This document shows positions 8,601 through 16,283 of a stretch of DNA of 20,076 nt, one piece after another. Below the pieces are notes generated by a model. The model was not told where the DNA came from, made no database searches, and saw only the letters and a program-made list of their open reading frames with translations. The translations under genes and the position numbers were made by a program. The stretch comes from Aphodousia sp048520025 (lineage in GTDB: Bacteria; Pseudomonadota; Gammaproteobacteria; Burkholderiales; Burkholderiaceae_F): contig DBFZTP010000128.1 in the NCBI GenBank assembly GCA_048520025.1, positions 1 to 20,076 of the forward strand, written 5' to 3'. The first letter of the stretch is position 1. Each line of letters starts with the position of its first letter.

Positions 8601-8720
8601 CATCCTCCCCTCGTTAAACGAGAGGATTCCTACAGGTAGTGCACAGTTTTATGCTGTACACCACCTTCGGTGGGTTCCTGTTGCTGACCAACTAACGTTG
8701 GTTCACTGGGCAGGCATCGA
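8597..8720 (-). ncRNA. candidate omega-RNA (TnpB guide RNA) at the element's right end
   Basis: Past the tnpB stop, the minus strand holds four successive hairpins before the right end: ACCAAC/GTTGGT, CCACC/GGTGG, GTGTACAG/CTGTGCAC (one G–U pair) and CTCGT/ACGAG. In known IS200/IS605 elements this region, often overlapping the end of tnpB, is the scaffold of the RNA that guides TnpB. The guide is the flanking host DNA just past the TCAA end. Here that would begin GCTTTGTCTAATTC on the minus strand, the last codons of the SNF2 gene. The 5' end of the RNA is not determinable from sequence. Confidence 0.65.
8604..8629 (-). repeat. right-end hairpin of the IS605-family element
   Basis: CTCGT (8610–8614) pairs with ACGAG (8618–8622) around a TAA loop. 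Two flanking C–G pairs form across a bulged A. On the minus strand GAAT (8626–8629) precedes the hairpin and TCAA ends the element about ten bases after it. This spacing fits what I recall of TnpA recognition of IS200/IS605 right ends. Confidence 0.75.
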
Positions 8721-9977
8721 AGGGACTGTCCGTCCCCGGTTTAATACATTGATCGCTCCTACAACATCAGCGTTGTTCGCGTAGCCACATTGACGGCACT
8801 TAAACTCCGCTTGCGTAGGGCGATTTTCTTTTTCACAATGACCGCAACTCGGGCACGTTTGACTCGTGTACGCAGGATTGACCTTTGTCACGTAGCCACC
8901 GTGTTTGAGCAACGCCCACTCCAGACTTGAAACCAATTGATGAGGCGAAAACCGCAACATCGCTTTGTTTAAGCCGGACTTTTGTTTAACCCCTCGACCC
9001 GGTTCTTCTACCGTTCCCTTGGCACTGGCTGTCATATTGCGGATTTTCAAATCCTCGACATAGACCATCCCGACCGTGCGTGCAATGGTATTTGCCGTTT
9101 GTTGACAGAAATCCTTACGGATATTGCGAAGTTTCTGATAGAGCTTTTGGATCTGCGCCTTCAAGCGTCGACGCTTGCGGCTGGGTTTTGTTTTATCAAA
9201 GGCTTGAGCTAAACCACACTTCGCCAACTGACGTCGAGCCTCGTAGTTATGGCTTAAAGCCCTCTGCTTTTGAGCGATTTGCTTTTCAATGACCTTGATG
9301 CGATCGGTATCGATTTGATAGACCTTGCCATCTGAGGTAGTTACGGTTTGGGCAATGCCCAAATCGATCCCACATTCACCGGCAAGTGTCTGCATAGGTG
9401 TGTAGTTGATCAACTTCGTGATCACCACAAACCACTTCGTCCCATCACGTTTGATCGTCACTTGACGAACAAGTCCTTCGGCCGTGTCTCGACTTTTTCG
9501 ATAACGCACAAACCCTAACTTCGGGACAAAGACGCGAGCGTTGGCTTCGTCGATATCTTCTTTTTTAGGTTGCGGCAATCGGAAACTGTCACCATGATCT
9601 CTTGACTTGAAACGTGGAAAACCTTTGCCATTCTTAAAGGATTCTCGAATGGCACGATCTTGATCACGCAAAGTTTGTTGCAAGGCTTGCGCAATGGGTT
9701 GTTTTAACCATTGAGTACCTTCCGTTCGTTTAAGAGCGGTGAGCGCTTTGCAACACTCGTTAAAGGAGAGCAAGGACGGTTGAGGCAAGGGATCTAGTCC
9801 TTGTTCAACGCGTTCTTTGTTTTGGTGATAGACGGTGTTACGAGACTCTTGAATGGCTTTTTGCTCAGCTAGGAAATGATTCCAAACGAAACGCACCGCT
9901 CCCGCCGTTTGACTTAAGAAACGACGTTGAGCTGTGTTGAGTTTCAGTTCGAATGAGTAGTTGAGCATCAGTTCCAT
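8703..9977 (-). CDS. tnpB: TnpB RNA-guided nuclease of IS200/IS605 family
   Basis: I chose the ATG at 9977 (424 residues). Earlier TTG and later ATG starts are in frame, and no strong ribosome site decides. Numbering from the upstream TTG, the split RuvC triad is intact: Asp214 in GIDLG, Glu317 in VYVEDLK, Asp413 in NNADVVGA. A four-cysteine zinc ribbon (384, 387, 403, 406) lies between the second and third catalytic residues. The N-terminal YSFELKLNTAQRRFL motif and FPRFKSRDHGDSFRLP are typical of the family. TnpB cuts DNA matching its omega-RNA guide beside a TTAC-like target-adjacent motif, favouring retention of the element at donor sites. It is the ancestor-type relative of Cas12. The length is normal, with no frameshift, so it is probably active. 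It runs convergent to the SNF2 gene. Confidence 0.93.
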   Translation of the reverse strand: MELMLNYSFELKLNTAQRRFLSQTAGAVRFVWNHFLAEQKAIQESRNTVYHQNKERVEQGLDPLPQPSLLSFNECCKALTALKRTEGTQWLKQPIAQALQQTLRDQDRAIRESFKNGKGFPRFKSRDHGDSFRLPQPKKEDIDEANARVFVPKLGFVRYRKSRDTAEGLVRQVTIKRDGTKWFVVITKLINYTPMQTLAGECGIDLGIAQTVTTSDGKVYQIDTDRIKVIEKQIAQKQRALSHNYEARRQLAKCGLAQAFDKTKPSRKRRRLKAQIQKLYQKLRNIRKDFCQQTANTIARTVGMVYVEDLKIRNMTASAKGTVEEPGRGVKQKSGLNKAMLRFSPHQLVSSLEWALLKHGGYVTKVNPAYTSQTCPSCGHCEKENRPTQAEFKCRQCGYANNADVVGAINVLNRGRTVPSMPAQ

Positions 9978-10032
9978 GGTTTCAATTTTATCAATAGAGA
10001 TCAAAAAACGATATGCTCAATTGATAGATTTA

Positions 10033-10084
10033 CAAAGTCTTACGACTTTGCTCCTTACATCCACTGTTTAAAAACAGGGGCTTT
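10033..10084 (-). repeat. left-end hairpins of the IS605-family element
   Basis: Two stem-loops are present. CTGTTT (10064–10069) pairs with AAACAG (10072–10077); beside it on the minus strand is AAAG (10081–10084), the presumed left guide tetranucleotide. Further inside, CAAAGTC (10033–10039) pairs with GACTTTG (10044–10050). The first is the likely TnpA-recognised imperfect palindrome. The second is closer to tnpB and may matter for its expression. Confidence 0.7.
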
Positions 10085-10098
10085 ACGGAGGTTGCTGT

Positions 10099-10132
10099 AA
10101 AAAAAAGAAAAGGGCCTGAAACAATCAGGCCC
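10099..10132 (-). terminator. intrinsic terminator of the nitroreductase gene
   Basis: GGGCCTGA (10112–10119) pairs with TCAGGCCC (10125–10132) around AACAA. On the minus strand it is followed by TTTTCTTTTTTTTAC. It lies 27 bp past the nitroreductase stop. Before the element inserted it would have sat directly between the SNF2 and nitroreductase stops. The TTAC target of the element is the end of this T-run. Confidence 0.9.
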
Positions 10133-10159
10133 GATTTCAAATTTTGGCAATAACGCTAA

Positions 10160-10684
10160 TTAAACGCGATAGACGTAATTGGCTTTACGGGGCTTTGCTT
10201 CGGGGTACTCGCCCTCAATGTAACCCAAAATGCAGTGACCGATCCCCACGTAATCGCCTTCAATGCCCAAGCGCATTAAGAGTTTTTGACCGTATTCGCT
10301 CACAAATTCTTGACGAGCGCGGTGAATCCAGCAACTGCCAAGTCCCTCAGCGTGAGCGGCATTCATAAGGTTACCCAAAACCAAAGAGCCGTCTTCAACG
10401 TGCGTGGCCACACTTCGATCGGCCAAGACCACCAAAACGACCGGAGCACCGTAGAAAGGATCCGTGCCCGGTTGACCGCAGATTTCTGCGTTTAAGGCAG
10501 AGAGCTCATCGCGGACTTCTTTGTCGGTGATGGCAAGAATGATGGAGGCTTGTCGACTCATGCCGTTGGGAGCATAGGTGCCAGCTTCCAAAATGCGCTC
10601 TAAAACATCTTCAGGGACGGCGTCGGGCTTGTAGCTGCGAATGGCGCGACGCGTCAACAAATTCTTCATGGCTTCATTTTGCAT
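10160..10684 (-). CDS. nitroreductase-family FMN oxidoreductase
   Basis: This encodes 174 residues, a normal length for a small single-domain nitroreductase. The N-terminal RRAIRSY (12–18) is the family's FMN-phosphate contact. APNGMSRQ (38–45) forms the flavin-binding turn. GLGSCWI (114–120) and a C-terminal HCILGYIEGEYP complete the fold. These enzymes use NAD(P)H through bound FMN to reduce nitro compounds, quinones or other electrophiles; the physiological substrate cannot be read from sequence. The start ATG is preceded by AGGAAAGGAAA at good spacing. A terminator follows, and the bamD terminator lies just upstream, so it is probably monocistronic. Confidence 0.92.
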   Translation of the reverse strand: MQNEAMKNLLTRRAIRSYKPDAVPEDVLERILEAGTYAPNGMSRQASIILAITDKEVRDELSALNAEICGQPGTDPFYGAPVVLVVLADRSVATHVEDGSLVLGNLMNAAHAEGLGSCWIHRARQEFVSEYGQKLLMRLGIEGDYVGIGHCILGYIEGEYPEAKPRKANYVYRV

Positions 10685-10751
10685 AGCAAGTTTCCTTTCC
10701 TAAGAATCCATTCGAAATATTGTAAGAAATGGTTGAATTTTTTGGATATGA

Positions 10752-10777
10752 AAAAAGGAGCCCGAAAGCTCCTTTTT
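10752..10777 (-). terminator. intrinsic terminator of bamD
   Basis: AAAAAGGAGC (10752–10761) pairs with GCTCCTTTTT (10768–10777) around CCGAAA, a ten-pair stem with A/T flanks. It lies 18 bp beyond the bamD stop on the minus strand. It has a T-run in either direction, but no gene ends on the other side, so it serves bamD. Confidence 0.9.
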
Positions 10778-10795
10778 GCGCAAAATCAAACGAAA

Positions 10796-11572
10796 CTATT
10801 GAACATTACGTTCGCGATTTTGGTTAGCATCCACAATGCGTTGAATATCGCTTTCTAACGCAGGTAAACCCAACTCTTGGTAACAACGCTTGATGAGCTC
10901 TAAGGCACCATCCGAGTAAGGCGTTTGTTGGAATTGACGAACCACGTTTTGGGCGCGATCAATGGCAGCCAAGTAAGCATGGCGTTCGAAGTAGAATTCG
11001 GCCACGTTTAATTCATGACGAGCTTGAGCCAAGACCAACTCGTGCATGCGACGACGGGATTCCGGTGCGTAACGGGATTCCGGGAAGCGTTGGACGAGTT
11101 CCTTAAACGTATCAAAAGCGGTACGGGCAGCATCGGCATCACGCTCGGCGATGTCTTGCTTAAAGAGACCGGAGAACAAACCGTTGGGTTCGTTTAACGT
11201 TGCCAGGGCCTTCAAGTAAAGCACGTAATCGCTATTTTCGTGATTAGGATATTGCTTTAAGAATCGATCGCAAGCGGCGATAGCTTGAGCGGGTTCACCG
11301 TCACGCCAGTACACATAAGCCAAATCAATTTGAGCTTGTTGAGCGTAGCGACCAAACGGGTAACGAGACTCCAGTTTAGAATAGTAATTTTGGGCAAGCG
11401 TCCAGTCACCGTCATCGGTTGCCGTGCGAGCTTCTTCATAGAGGCGCTTAGCATCCCAATCAGACGTAATGTCGATTTCGGTAACATTACAGGCTGATAA
11501 AGTACTTGCTAAAAGAGCAATCGCAAGAATTTTCGTGGTGCGATGACGCAAATGTTGTAAAGTTAAGGCCAT
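10796..11572 (-). CDS. bamD: outer-membrane assembly lipoprotein BamD (ComL/YfiO)
   Basis: This encodes 258 residues. A basic, hydrophobic leader ends in the lipobox LSAC, with Cys28 as the lipidated residue of the mature protein. The rest is TPR-rich helix: ARTATDDGDWTLAQNYYSKLE, then YPFGRYAQQAQIDLAYVYW and FLKQYPNHENSDYVLYLKA match the characteristic BamD repeats. BamD is the essential partner of BamA in the complex that folds beta-barrel proteins into the outer membrane. Its divergent placement beside rluD, with pgeF after it, is the arrangement found widely in proteobacteria and confirms both identities. Ribosome binding site is weak. Confidence 0.96.
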   Translation of the reverse strand: MALTLQHLRHRTTKILAIALLASTLSACNVTEIDITSDWDAKRLYEEARTATDDGDWTLAQNYYSKLESRYPFGRYAQQAQIDLAYVYWRDGEPAQAIAACDRFLKQYPNHENSDYVLYLKALATLNEPNGLFSGLFKQDIAERDADAARTAFDTFKELVQRFPESRYAPESRRRMHELVLAQARHELNVAEFYFERHAYLAAIDRAQNVVRQFQQTPYSDGALELIKRCYQELGLPALESDIQRIVDANQNRERNVQ

Positions 11573-11607
11573 TGGATGTCTGTTTGAAAAAGATTCAATA
11601 TTTTTGG

Positions 11608-11634
11608 ATTATAGCGAAAACATAACGCTCTCAA
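11608..11634 (-). promoter_or_regulatory. candidate sigma-70 promoter of bamD
   Basis: On the minus strand a perfect TATAAT (11613 to 11608) lies 15 bp after TTGAGA (11634 to 11629). That spacing is short, but the −10 match is complete. It sits about 35 bp upstream of the bamD start, in the 106-bp gap shared with rluD. I did not find an equally good rluD promoter on the other strand. Confidence 0.6.
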
Positions 11635-11678
11635 CAGACTGGCGAATGCTAAAAAGTAATTAAGTTAAGGAAAGTTAC

Positions 11679-12686
11679 ATGTCACAACTGTATGACGAAG
11701 CCACCGCTTTTATGGCTCCCGATGATGCGATGGGCGAGCGTTTGGATAAAGTCTTGGCACAATTGATGCCTTCCATTTCGCGCGCACGTCTTCAAAGTTG
11801 GATTGAAGAAGGGGCGGTGACCGTTAATGGTGAGGTTGCCACAAAGATTCGCCAAAAGGTGAGCGCCGGTGATGAAATTGAAGTCGTTGCTCAACCGTCT
11901 CCCGAAGAACTTGCATTTAAAGCGGTGGAGATGGACTTAGACGTGGTGTATGAAGATGACGATATCTTGGTCGTCAATAAGCCCGTGGGGTTAGTCGTGC
12001 ATCCGGCTGCCGGTCACTGGGACGATACGCTCCTTAACGGCCTTTTATTTAGAAACCCCGAATTAAAGAATGTGCCGCGAGCCGGCATCGTGCACCGTTT
12101 GGACCGTGACACCTCGGGCTTAATGGTGGTCGCTAAGACCATTGAAGCACAAACCGATTTGATTCGTCAGCTTCAAGCCCGTACGGTCAAGCGTGAGTAT
12201 TGGGCAATTGTCCACGGTCGTGCTCCTGAAGCGGGCTTTGTGGATGAACCCATCATGCGCGATCCGCGCTCACCCATGCGTTTCTGTGTGGGTCAAGGCC
12301 CGCGTAGCAAAGAAGCCAAGACGCATGTGCGCTTGGTGGATGCCGCTTTTGTGCCGGGCGCAGGTCAAACGCCCTTGACCGTGTCTTGGATTGCCTGTCG
12401 TTTGGATACCGGTCGTACGCACCAAATTCGTGTGCATATGCAATGGGCGGGACTTCCTTTATTGGGTGACCCCGTCTATAAAGGAAAATTGGGTAAACTA
12501 CCGTCGGATTCTCCTTTGTCGATGATGCAACGTCAGGCGTTGCATGCATCGCGTTTAGGGCTTGTGCATCCGCGAACGCAAGAACACATGGAATGGTTCG
12601 TGGAGCCGCCTGAAGATATGATTGAATTAATGGATACCTTGGGTTTTGGCCCTTGGGATGAACCGGTCACGGTTTTTAAGGAATAA
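11679..12686 (+). CDS. rluD: 23S rRNA pseudouridine synthase RluD
   Basis: This encodes 335 residues. An N-terminal S4 RNA-binding domain (about 18–70: RLDKVLAQLMPSISRARLQS…) precedes the RluA-type catalytic domain. The catalytic motif HRLDRDTSG lies at 139–147, with Asp142 as the nucleophile. C-terminal TGRTHQIRVHM is the conserved RNA-contact segment. RluD isomerises three uridines in helix 69 of 23S rRNA, near the decoding centre. AAGGAAAG precedes the ATG at good spacing. It begins a tight run with pgeF (3-bp gap) and rimO (one-base overlap). The placement next to bamD distinguishes it from RluC or RluA. Confidence 0.96.
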   Translation: MSQLYDEATAFMAPDDAMGERLDKVLAQLMPSISRARLQSWIEEGAVTVNGEVATKIRQKVSAGDEIEVVAQPSPEELAFKAVEMDLDVVYEDDDILVVNKPVGLVVHPAAGHWDDTLLNGLLFRNPELKNVPRAGIVHRLDRDTSGLMVVAKTIEAQTDLIRQLQARTVKREYWAIVHGRAPEAGFVDEPIMRDPRSPMRFCVGQGPRSKEAKTHVRLVDAAFVPGAGQTPLTVSWIACRLDTGRTHQIRVHMQWAGLPLLGDPVYKGKLGKLPSDSPLSMMQRQALHASRLGLVHPRTQEHMEWFVEPPEDMIELMDTLGFGPWDEPVTVFKE

Positions 12687-12689
12687 GAA

Positions 12690-13481
12690 ATGATTGATGA
12701 TGCAACGAAACCCGCGCTTGAAATTATGCAACCCGATTGGGACAAGCTTTGTCCTCAAAACGTCGACGCTTTAATGACGTTGCGTGCCGGTGGCGTTTCC
12801 TCCGGCCCTTACGGTGACAAGACGGGCGTGGGTGGCTTTAATGTCGGCGCCTACTGCGGTGACGTGGATTTTTGCGTCAAGATGAATCGTCAATTGGCCT
12901 CGCAATTGGTGCCGTCAGACCCCAAGTGGCTCAAACAAGTGCATGGAACCACGATCGTGGATGCTGAAACGAGCGAGTTGGAAGTCGAAGCCGATGCGAG
13001 CACCTCGGTGACGCCTGGTGTGGTTTGTGTGGTGCAAGTGGCCGATTGCTTGCCTGTGTTGATCACTGAAAAGACGGGTAAGGCCGTTGCCGCCGTTCAT
13101 TGCGGTTGGCGAAGCCTTGCAGATGGCATTTTGCAAAAGACGATTGCTCGCTTAAATGAACGTTTGGGCGGTGAACTCGAATACTTGGCTTGGATGGGCC
13201 CGCGTATCGGCGACGATGATTTTGAAACAGGCTCGGATGTTTTAAAGGCCATGCAAGAACATTTGCCTCAAGCCTCTGAAGCTTTTAAAGCCAAGGGCGA
13301 CGGTAAGTATTTAGCCTCGCTCACAACGCTTGCTACGCAAGCTTTGGCTCAAGTCGGTGTGACCGATACGGTGATTGCTCGTCATTCGACGTACGCCAAT
13401 GCCGATCTCTTTTACAGTTTCCGTCGCGATGAAACGACGGGACGACACGCAGCCATGATTTGGATAAAAGGAGAAGCCTAA
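12690..13481 (+). CDS. pgeF: PgeF/YfiH-family peptidoglycan editing factor (multicopper-oxidase-like LACC1 fold)
   Basis: This encodes 263 residues, normal for the family. RAGGVSSGPYG (32–42), KQVHGTTI (82–89), VADCLPVL (117–124) and AAVHCGWR (134–141) are the family signatures. His85, Cys120 and His137 are the expected metal ligands. In E. coli the protein removes wrongly incorporated amino acids from peptidoglycan precursors. Homologues have purine nucleoside phosphorylase or phenol oxidase activity in vitro. It follows rluD as in many proteobacteria and overlaps rimO by one base. Confidence 0.94.
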   Translation: MIDDATKPALEIMQPDWDKLCPQNVDALMTLRAGGVSSGPYGDKTGVGGFNVGAYCGDVDFCVKMNRQLASQLVPSDPKWLKQVHGTTIVDAETSELEVEADASTSVTPGVVCVVQVADCLPVLITEKTGKAVAAVHCGWRSLADGILQKTIARLNERLGGELEYLAWMGPRIGDDDFETGSDVLKAMQEHLPQASEAFKAKGDGKYLASLTTLATQALAQVGVTDTVIARHSTYANADLFYSFRRDETTGRHAAMIWIKGEA

Positions 13482-14821
13482 TGACTCGAATTCCCCGTGT
13501 GGGCTTTGTGTCCATGGGGTGCCCCAAAGCGTTGGTGGATTCTGAACGCATCATGACCGAGCTTCGCGCCGAAGGTTATGACTTGGTGGGCTCCTACCAC
13601 GATGCCGATTTGGTGATTGTGAACACCTGTGGCTTTTTAAATGAAGCCGTGGCCGAAAGCGTGGAAGCGATTCAAGAAGCCATGCGTGAAAACGGTCGCG
13701 TGATCGTGACGGGGTGTTTGGGTGCCAAGAAGCATTTGGACGGCACGATGTACTTGGATGATGTTTGCCCCAATGTGTTAGGTATTACCGGTCCCGGGGA
13801 ATTTGATAAGGTGATTTCCTTGGTGCACCAACATTTACCCAAGCCCCACGATCCGTTCTACGACTTGGTACCCAAGGCCGGCATTAAGTTAACGCCCAGT
13901 CACTACGCCTACTTAAAGATCAGCGAAGGCTGTAACCACCATTGCGCTTTTTGCATCATTCCGCAATTGCGCGGCCCCTTGGTGAGTCGTCCTGTGGGTG
14001 AGATTTTGCGCGAAGCCAAACTTCTTAAGGCCCAAGGCGTCAAAGAATTGATGGTGATTAGCCAAGATACCTCGGCTTACGGTGTTGATCGCAAGTACGG
14101 GATTGATTTCACGGATAACGGAAAGGCTGTTCGTGCAAAGCTTTTGGATTTGGCCAAAGAATTGGGTGACTTGGGGATGTGGATTCGTATGCACTACGTC
14201 TATCCCTACCCTCATGTTGATGCCGTCGTGGAATTGATGGCCGAAGGCAAGATTTTGCCTTATTTGGACATCCCGTTCCAACACGCGCATCCTCGTGTTT
14301 TAAAGTCCATGAAGCGCCCCGCTTGCACGGAAAAAACGCTTGAACGCATTAAGGCTTGGCGCTCGATTTGTCCTGATTTAACGATTCGCTCGACCTTTAT
14401 TGCCGGTTTCCCCGGTGAAACGGAAGAAGAATTCCAATACCTTTTGGACTTCTTGGAAGAAGCGCAACTCGATCGCGTGGGTTGCTTTGCCTACTCTCCC
14501 ATCGAAGGGGCTGCGGCTAATGAGTTGCCGGGTGCATTGCCAGACGAAGTGCGTGAAGAGCATCGAGAACGCTTTATGGAAGTCCAAAGCCGTATTTCGG
14601 CTGAACGCTTGGCTCGCAAGATCGGTCAAACGTTACCGGTCATCATTGATGAATGCGAAGATGAAGACGGGGTGGCTATCGGTCGCACAACGGCGGACGC
14701 CCCTGAAATCGATGGCATTATCTATGTGACAACGGACGGTCACTTAAATCCCGGTGATATCGTCAACGTTCGCGTGACGGCGAATGAAGAGTACGACTTG
14801 GTGGGGCGTCACGTCCCGTAA
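13481..14821 (+). CDS. rimO: ribosomal protein S12 methylthiotransferase RimO
   Basis: This encodes 446 residues from the ATG at 13481, which has AAAGGAG just upstream and overlaps the pgeF stop (TAATG). A TTG seven codons earlier is in frame but unlikely. The N-terminal MTTase domain has three cluster cysteines (14, 50, 79). The radical-SAM motif CNHHCAFC supplies Cys151, Cys155 and Cys158, followed by IIPQLRGPLVSRP, which is typical of RimO rather than MiaB. A TRAM-like tail ends the protein. RimO adds a methylthio group to an aspartate of ribosomal protein S12. Ordinary for the family. Confidence 0.96.
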   Translation: MTRIPRVGFVSMGCPKALVDSERIMTELRAEGYDLVGSYHDADLVIVNTCGFLNEAVAESVEAIQEAMRENGRVIVTGCLGAKKHLDGTMYLDDVCPNVLGITGPGEFDKVISLVHQHLPKPHDPFYDLVPKAGIKLTPSHYAYLKISEGCNHHCAFCIIPQLRGPLVSRPVGEILREAKLLKAQGVKELMVISQDTSAYGVDRKYGIDFTDNGKAVRAKLLDLAKELGDLGMWIRMHYVYPYPHVDAVVELMAEGKILPYLDIPFQHAHPRVLKSMKRPACTEKTLERIKAWRSICPDLTIRSTFIAGFPGETEEEFQYLLDFLEEAQLDRVGCFAYSPIEGAAANELPGALPDEVREEHRERFMEVQSRISAERLARKIGQTLPVIIDECEDEDGVAIGRTTADAPEIDGIIYVTTDGHLNPGDIVNVRVTANEEYDLVGRHVP

Positions 14822-14830
14822 AGGACTGCT

Positions 14831-15538
14831 ATGCGAAGTCAATGGTCAACAATCAAACCTTGGATCAAACGTATCGTTTGGGCGGTATTGGGTTTGGTTG
14901 TTGCCATTGAGTCTTACTACATTGGCCAAGTTGTCTACTACGCCTATAACCCCGTCACAACGTCTTCCTACATTGAAAGCGAACGTGCGCGTTTGGGTAA
15001 GGTTCGTCACTATCCGGTCAAGCTCAATCAAATCAGCAATGTCATGATTCGCAGTGCCATTTCTGCGGAAGACTTCCACTTTCCAAAGCACCGTGGCATT
15101 GAGTGGAATTCCACGTACCGAGCTTTCATCAATAATGTCTTTCATGATAAGTCAGCGCCGGGTGGCTCGACCATTACGCAACAAACCGTCAAAAACCTCT
15201 TTTTGTCTCACGAGAAAAGTTACATCCGTAAGGCTCAAGAAATCATTTTGACCTTGGTGATGGAAGCCACGTGGAGCAAGGGTCGCATCATTGAGACGTA
15301 CCTTAATATTGCGGAATTCGGCAAAGGGATTTTCGGCGTTGAAGCGGCAGCGCGTTATTACTATGGAACCCATGCCGCTAATCTTCAGCGGTGGCAATCG
15401 GTGTGGTTGGCAGCGATTTTAACCAATCCTAAGTATTACCAAAAACAAACAACGCCCAAATTACGTGAGCAGATGTGGCGGATTTGGCGAAACCTTGATA
15501 ATTACGAAATTCGACGCATCAATAACCAAATGAAGTAG
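14831..15538 (+). CDS. mtgA: monofunctional peptidoglycan glycosyltransferase MtgA
   Basis: This encodes 235 residues. One membrane-spanning helix at about 14–37 anchors a family 51 glycosyltransferase domain facing the periplasm. SAEDFHFPKHRGIEW (78–92) holds the catalytic Glu80. GGSTITQQTVKNLFL (111–125) and KGRIIETYLNIAEFG (150–164, second conserved glutamate 155) are the next motifs. The enzyme polymerises lipid II into glycan strands without a transpeptidase domain. AAAGGA precedes the ATG and the gene is 9 bp after rimO, so it ends the run begun by rluD. It converges on the AT-rich accessory region, 13 bp from the HNH gene's stop; no clear terminator is visible between them. Confidence 0.95.
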   Translation: MRSQWSTIKPWIKRIVWAVLGLVVAIESYYIGQVVYYAYNPVTTSSYIESERARLGKVRHYPVKLNQISNVMIRSAISAEDFHFPKHRGIEWNSTYRAFINNVFHDKSAPGGSTITQQTVKNLFLSHEKSYIRKAQEIILTLVMEATWSKGRIIETYLNIAEFGKGIFGVEAAARYYYGTHAANLQRWQSVWLAAILTNPKYYQKQTTPKLREQMWRIWRNLDNYEIRRINNQMK

Positions 15539-15551
15539 TGAAGTGGAGCGC

Positions 15552-16283
15552 TTAAGCATTCCAGCGGTAGTATTGACGGTGCGCAGCAGTGATTGTTTCG
15601 TGATCTTCTTCAGAAACTAAAATCATATTTTCAGGAGAGTCAACCCCTTCTTCGCTCAACGGTACAATGTGATGAACTTCGTAACCTTCCGGAACCTCTG
15701 TGTAGTTATGCATGGCAAGAAACTCATTTCTTGCTTCGATACTACGTTCAATGTTTTCTGAATCTATATGCGTGCTATTCGGGTCTTCTCCTGCACTGAT
15801 CAAAGATTGTAGGTCGTACTCATCTCCAATAAACATCCCGTTTTCAACAATAGAGGGATCAATATTGTTTGACAGTAAAACGGATGAATCGTTTGCATCA
15901 AGACCGTCGGATGAATTCGTATCGTCAAGCAACTGACATGCGCCACTGGCGATAAGGCCGGCAGTTGCTATTTGGGAGAGACGCTGAACATTTTGATTTG
16001 TTAAAAATTTTTTGTCAGTCGTAGCGGATTCGCAAAGATCATCCAAGACTTGAATGCTGGTATCAACTGTATTGCATAGTCCTTCAACAGATCGTTCAAC
16101 TTTATACGCAACACGATCACAGGCTCGTTCATAGTTCTCATGACGAACATCATCAATAACATCAACGGTAGTTTTAATGGTGCTTTTTGCACCACGGTAA
16201 ACAAGACCGGCTGTGTTATAAGCGACTTTTGTTGCCAAGACACTAGTCTTGAGAACTGTTCCGATAACTTTGAAGACAGTCAT
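15552..16283 (-). CDS. uncharacterised protein with C-terminal HNH nuclease-like motif
   Basis: This encodes 243 residues. The N-terminal 90 residues are Lys- and Val-rich and helical. A short hydrophobic Ala/Gly stretch lies at 104–118 (LSQIATAGLIASGAC), too short to call a membrane helix with confidence. An acidic Asp/Ser linker runs from about 120 to 180. The C-terminus carries VHHIVPLSEEGVDSPENMI with His204–His205, Asn219 and His228, the spacing of an HNH (His-Me finger) nuclease. The layout, a variable N-terminus and acidic linker with a nuclease at the extreme C-terminus, resembles a toxin or defence effector. It has neither a signal peptide nor a recognised secretion domain. No in-frame start exists further upstream. 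It is the last gene of the leftward set and lies 204 bp from its neighbour, so it may have its own promoter. I see nothing convincing in that 204-bp gap. Confidence 0.8.
   Translation of the reverse strand: MTVFKVIGTVLKTSVLATKVAYNTAGLVYRGAKSTIKTTVDVIDDVRHENYERACDRVAYKVERSVEGLCNTVDTSIQVLDDLCESATTDKKFLTNQNVQRLSQIATAGLIASGACQLLDDTNSSDGLDANDSSVLLSNNIDPSIVENGMFIGDEYDLQSLISAGEDPNSTHIDSENIERSIEARNEFLAMHNYTEVPEGYEVHHIVPLSEEGVDSPENMILVSEEDHETITAAHRQYYRWNA

Larger units (their letters stand above)
8597..10096 (-). mobile_element. IS200/IS605-family element carrying tnpB only (IS1341-like)
   Basis: This 1,500-bp element reads left to right on the minus strand. Its left end abuts TTAC (plus-strand GTAA at 10097–10100) and its right end finishes in TCAA (plus-strand TTGA at 8597–8600). 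These are the left and right cleavage sequences I recall for IS608. The matching guide tetranucleotides also sit at the feet of the terminal hairpins: AAAG (minus strand of 10081–10084) beside the left hairpin, and GAAT (minus strand of 8626–8629) beside the right. No target duplication is expected in this family. Joining the flanks rebuilds a clean SNF2 C-terminus and stop codon, independently supporting these exact ends. No tnpA Y1 transposase is present, so movement would need TnpA in trans. Confidence 0.85.

Noticed and set aside
8601..8702. Hairpins after the SNF2 stop as an ordinary terminator
   Set aside because: They lack a T-run on the plus strand and fit the right end and omega-RNA of the insertion element better.
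8597..10096. tnpA transposase inside the IS605-type element
   Set aside because: The space outside tnpB is about 100 bp on each side and has no Y1 transposase frame.
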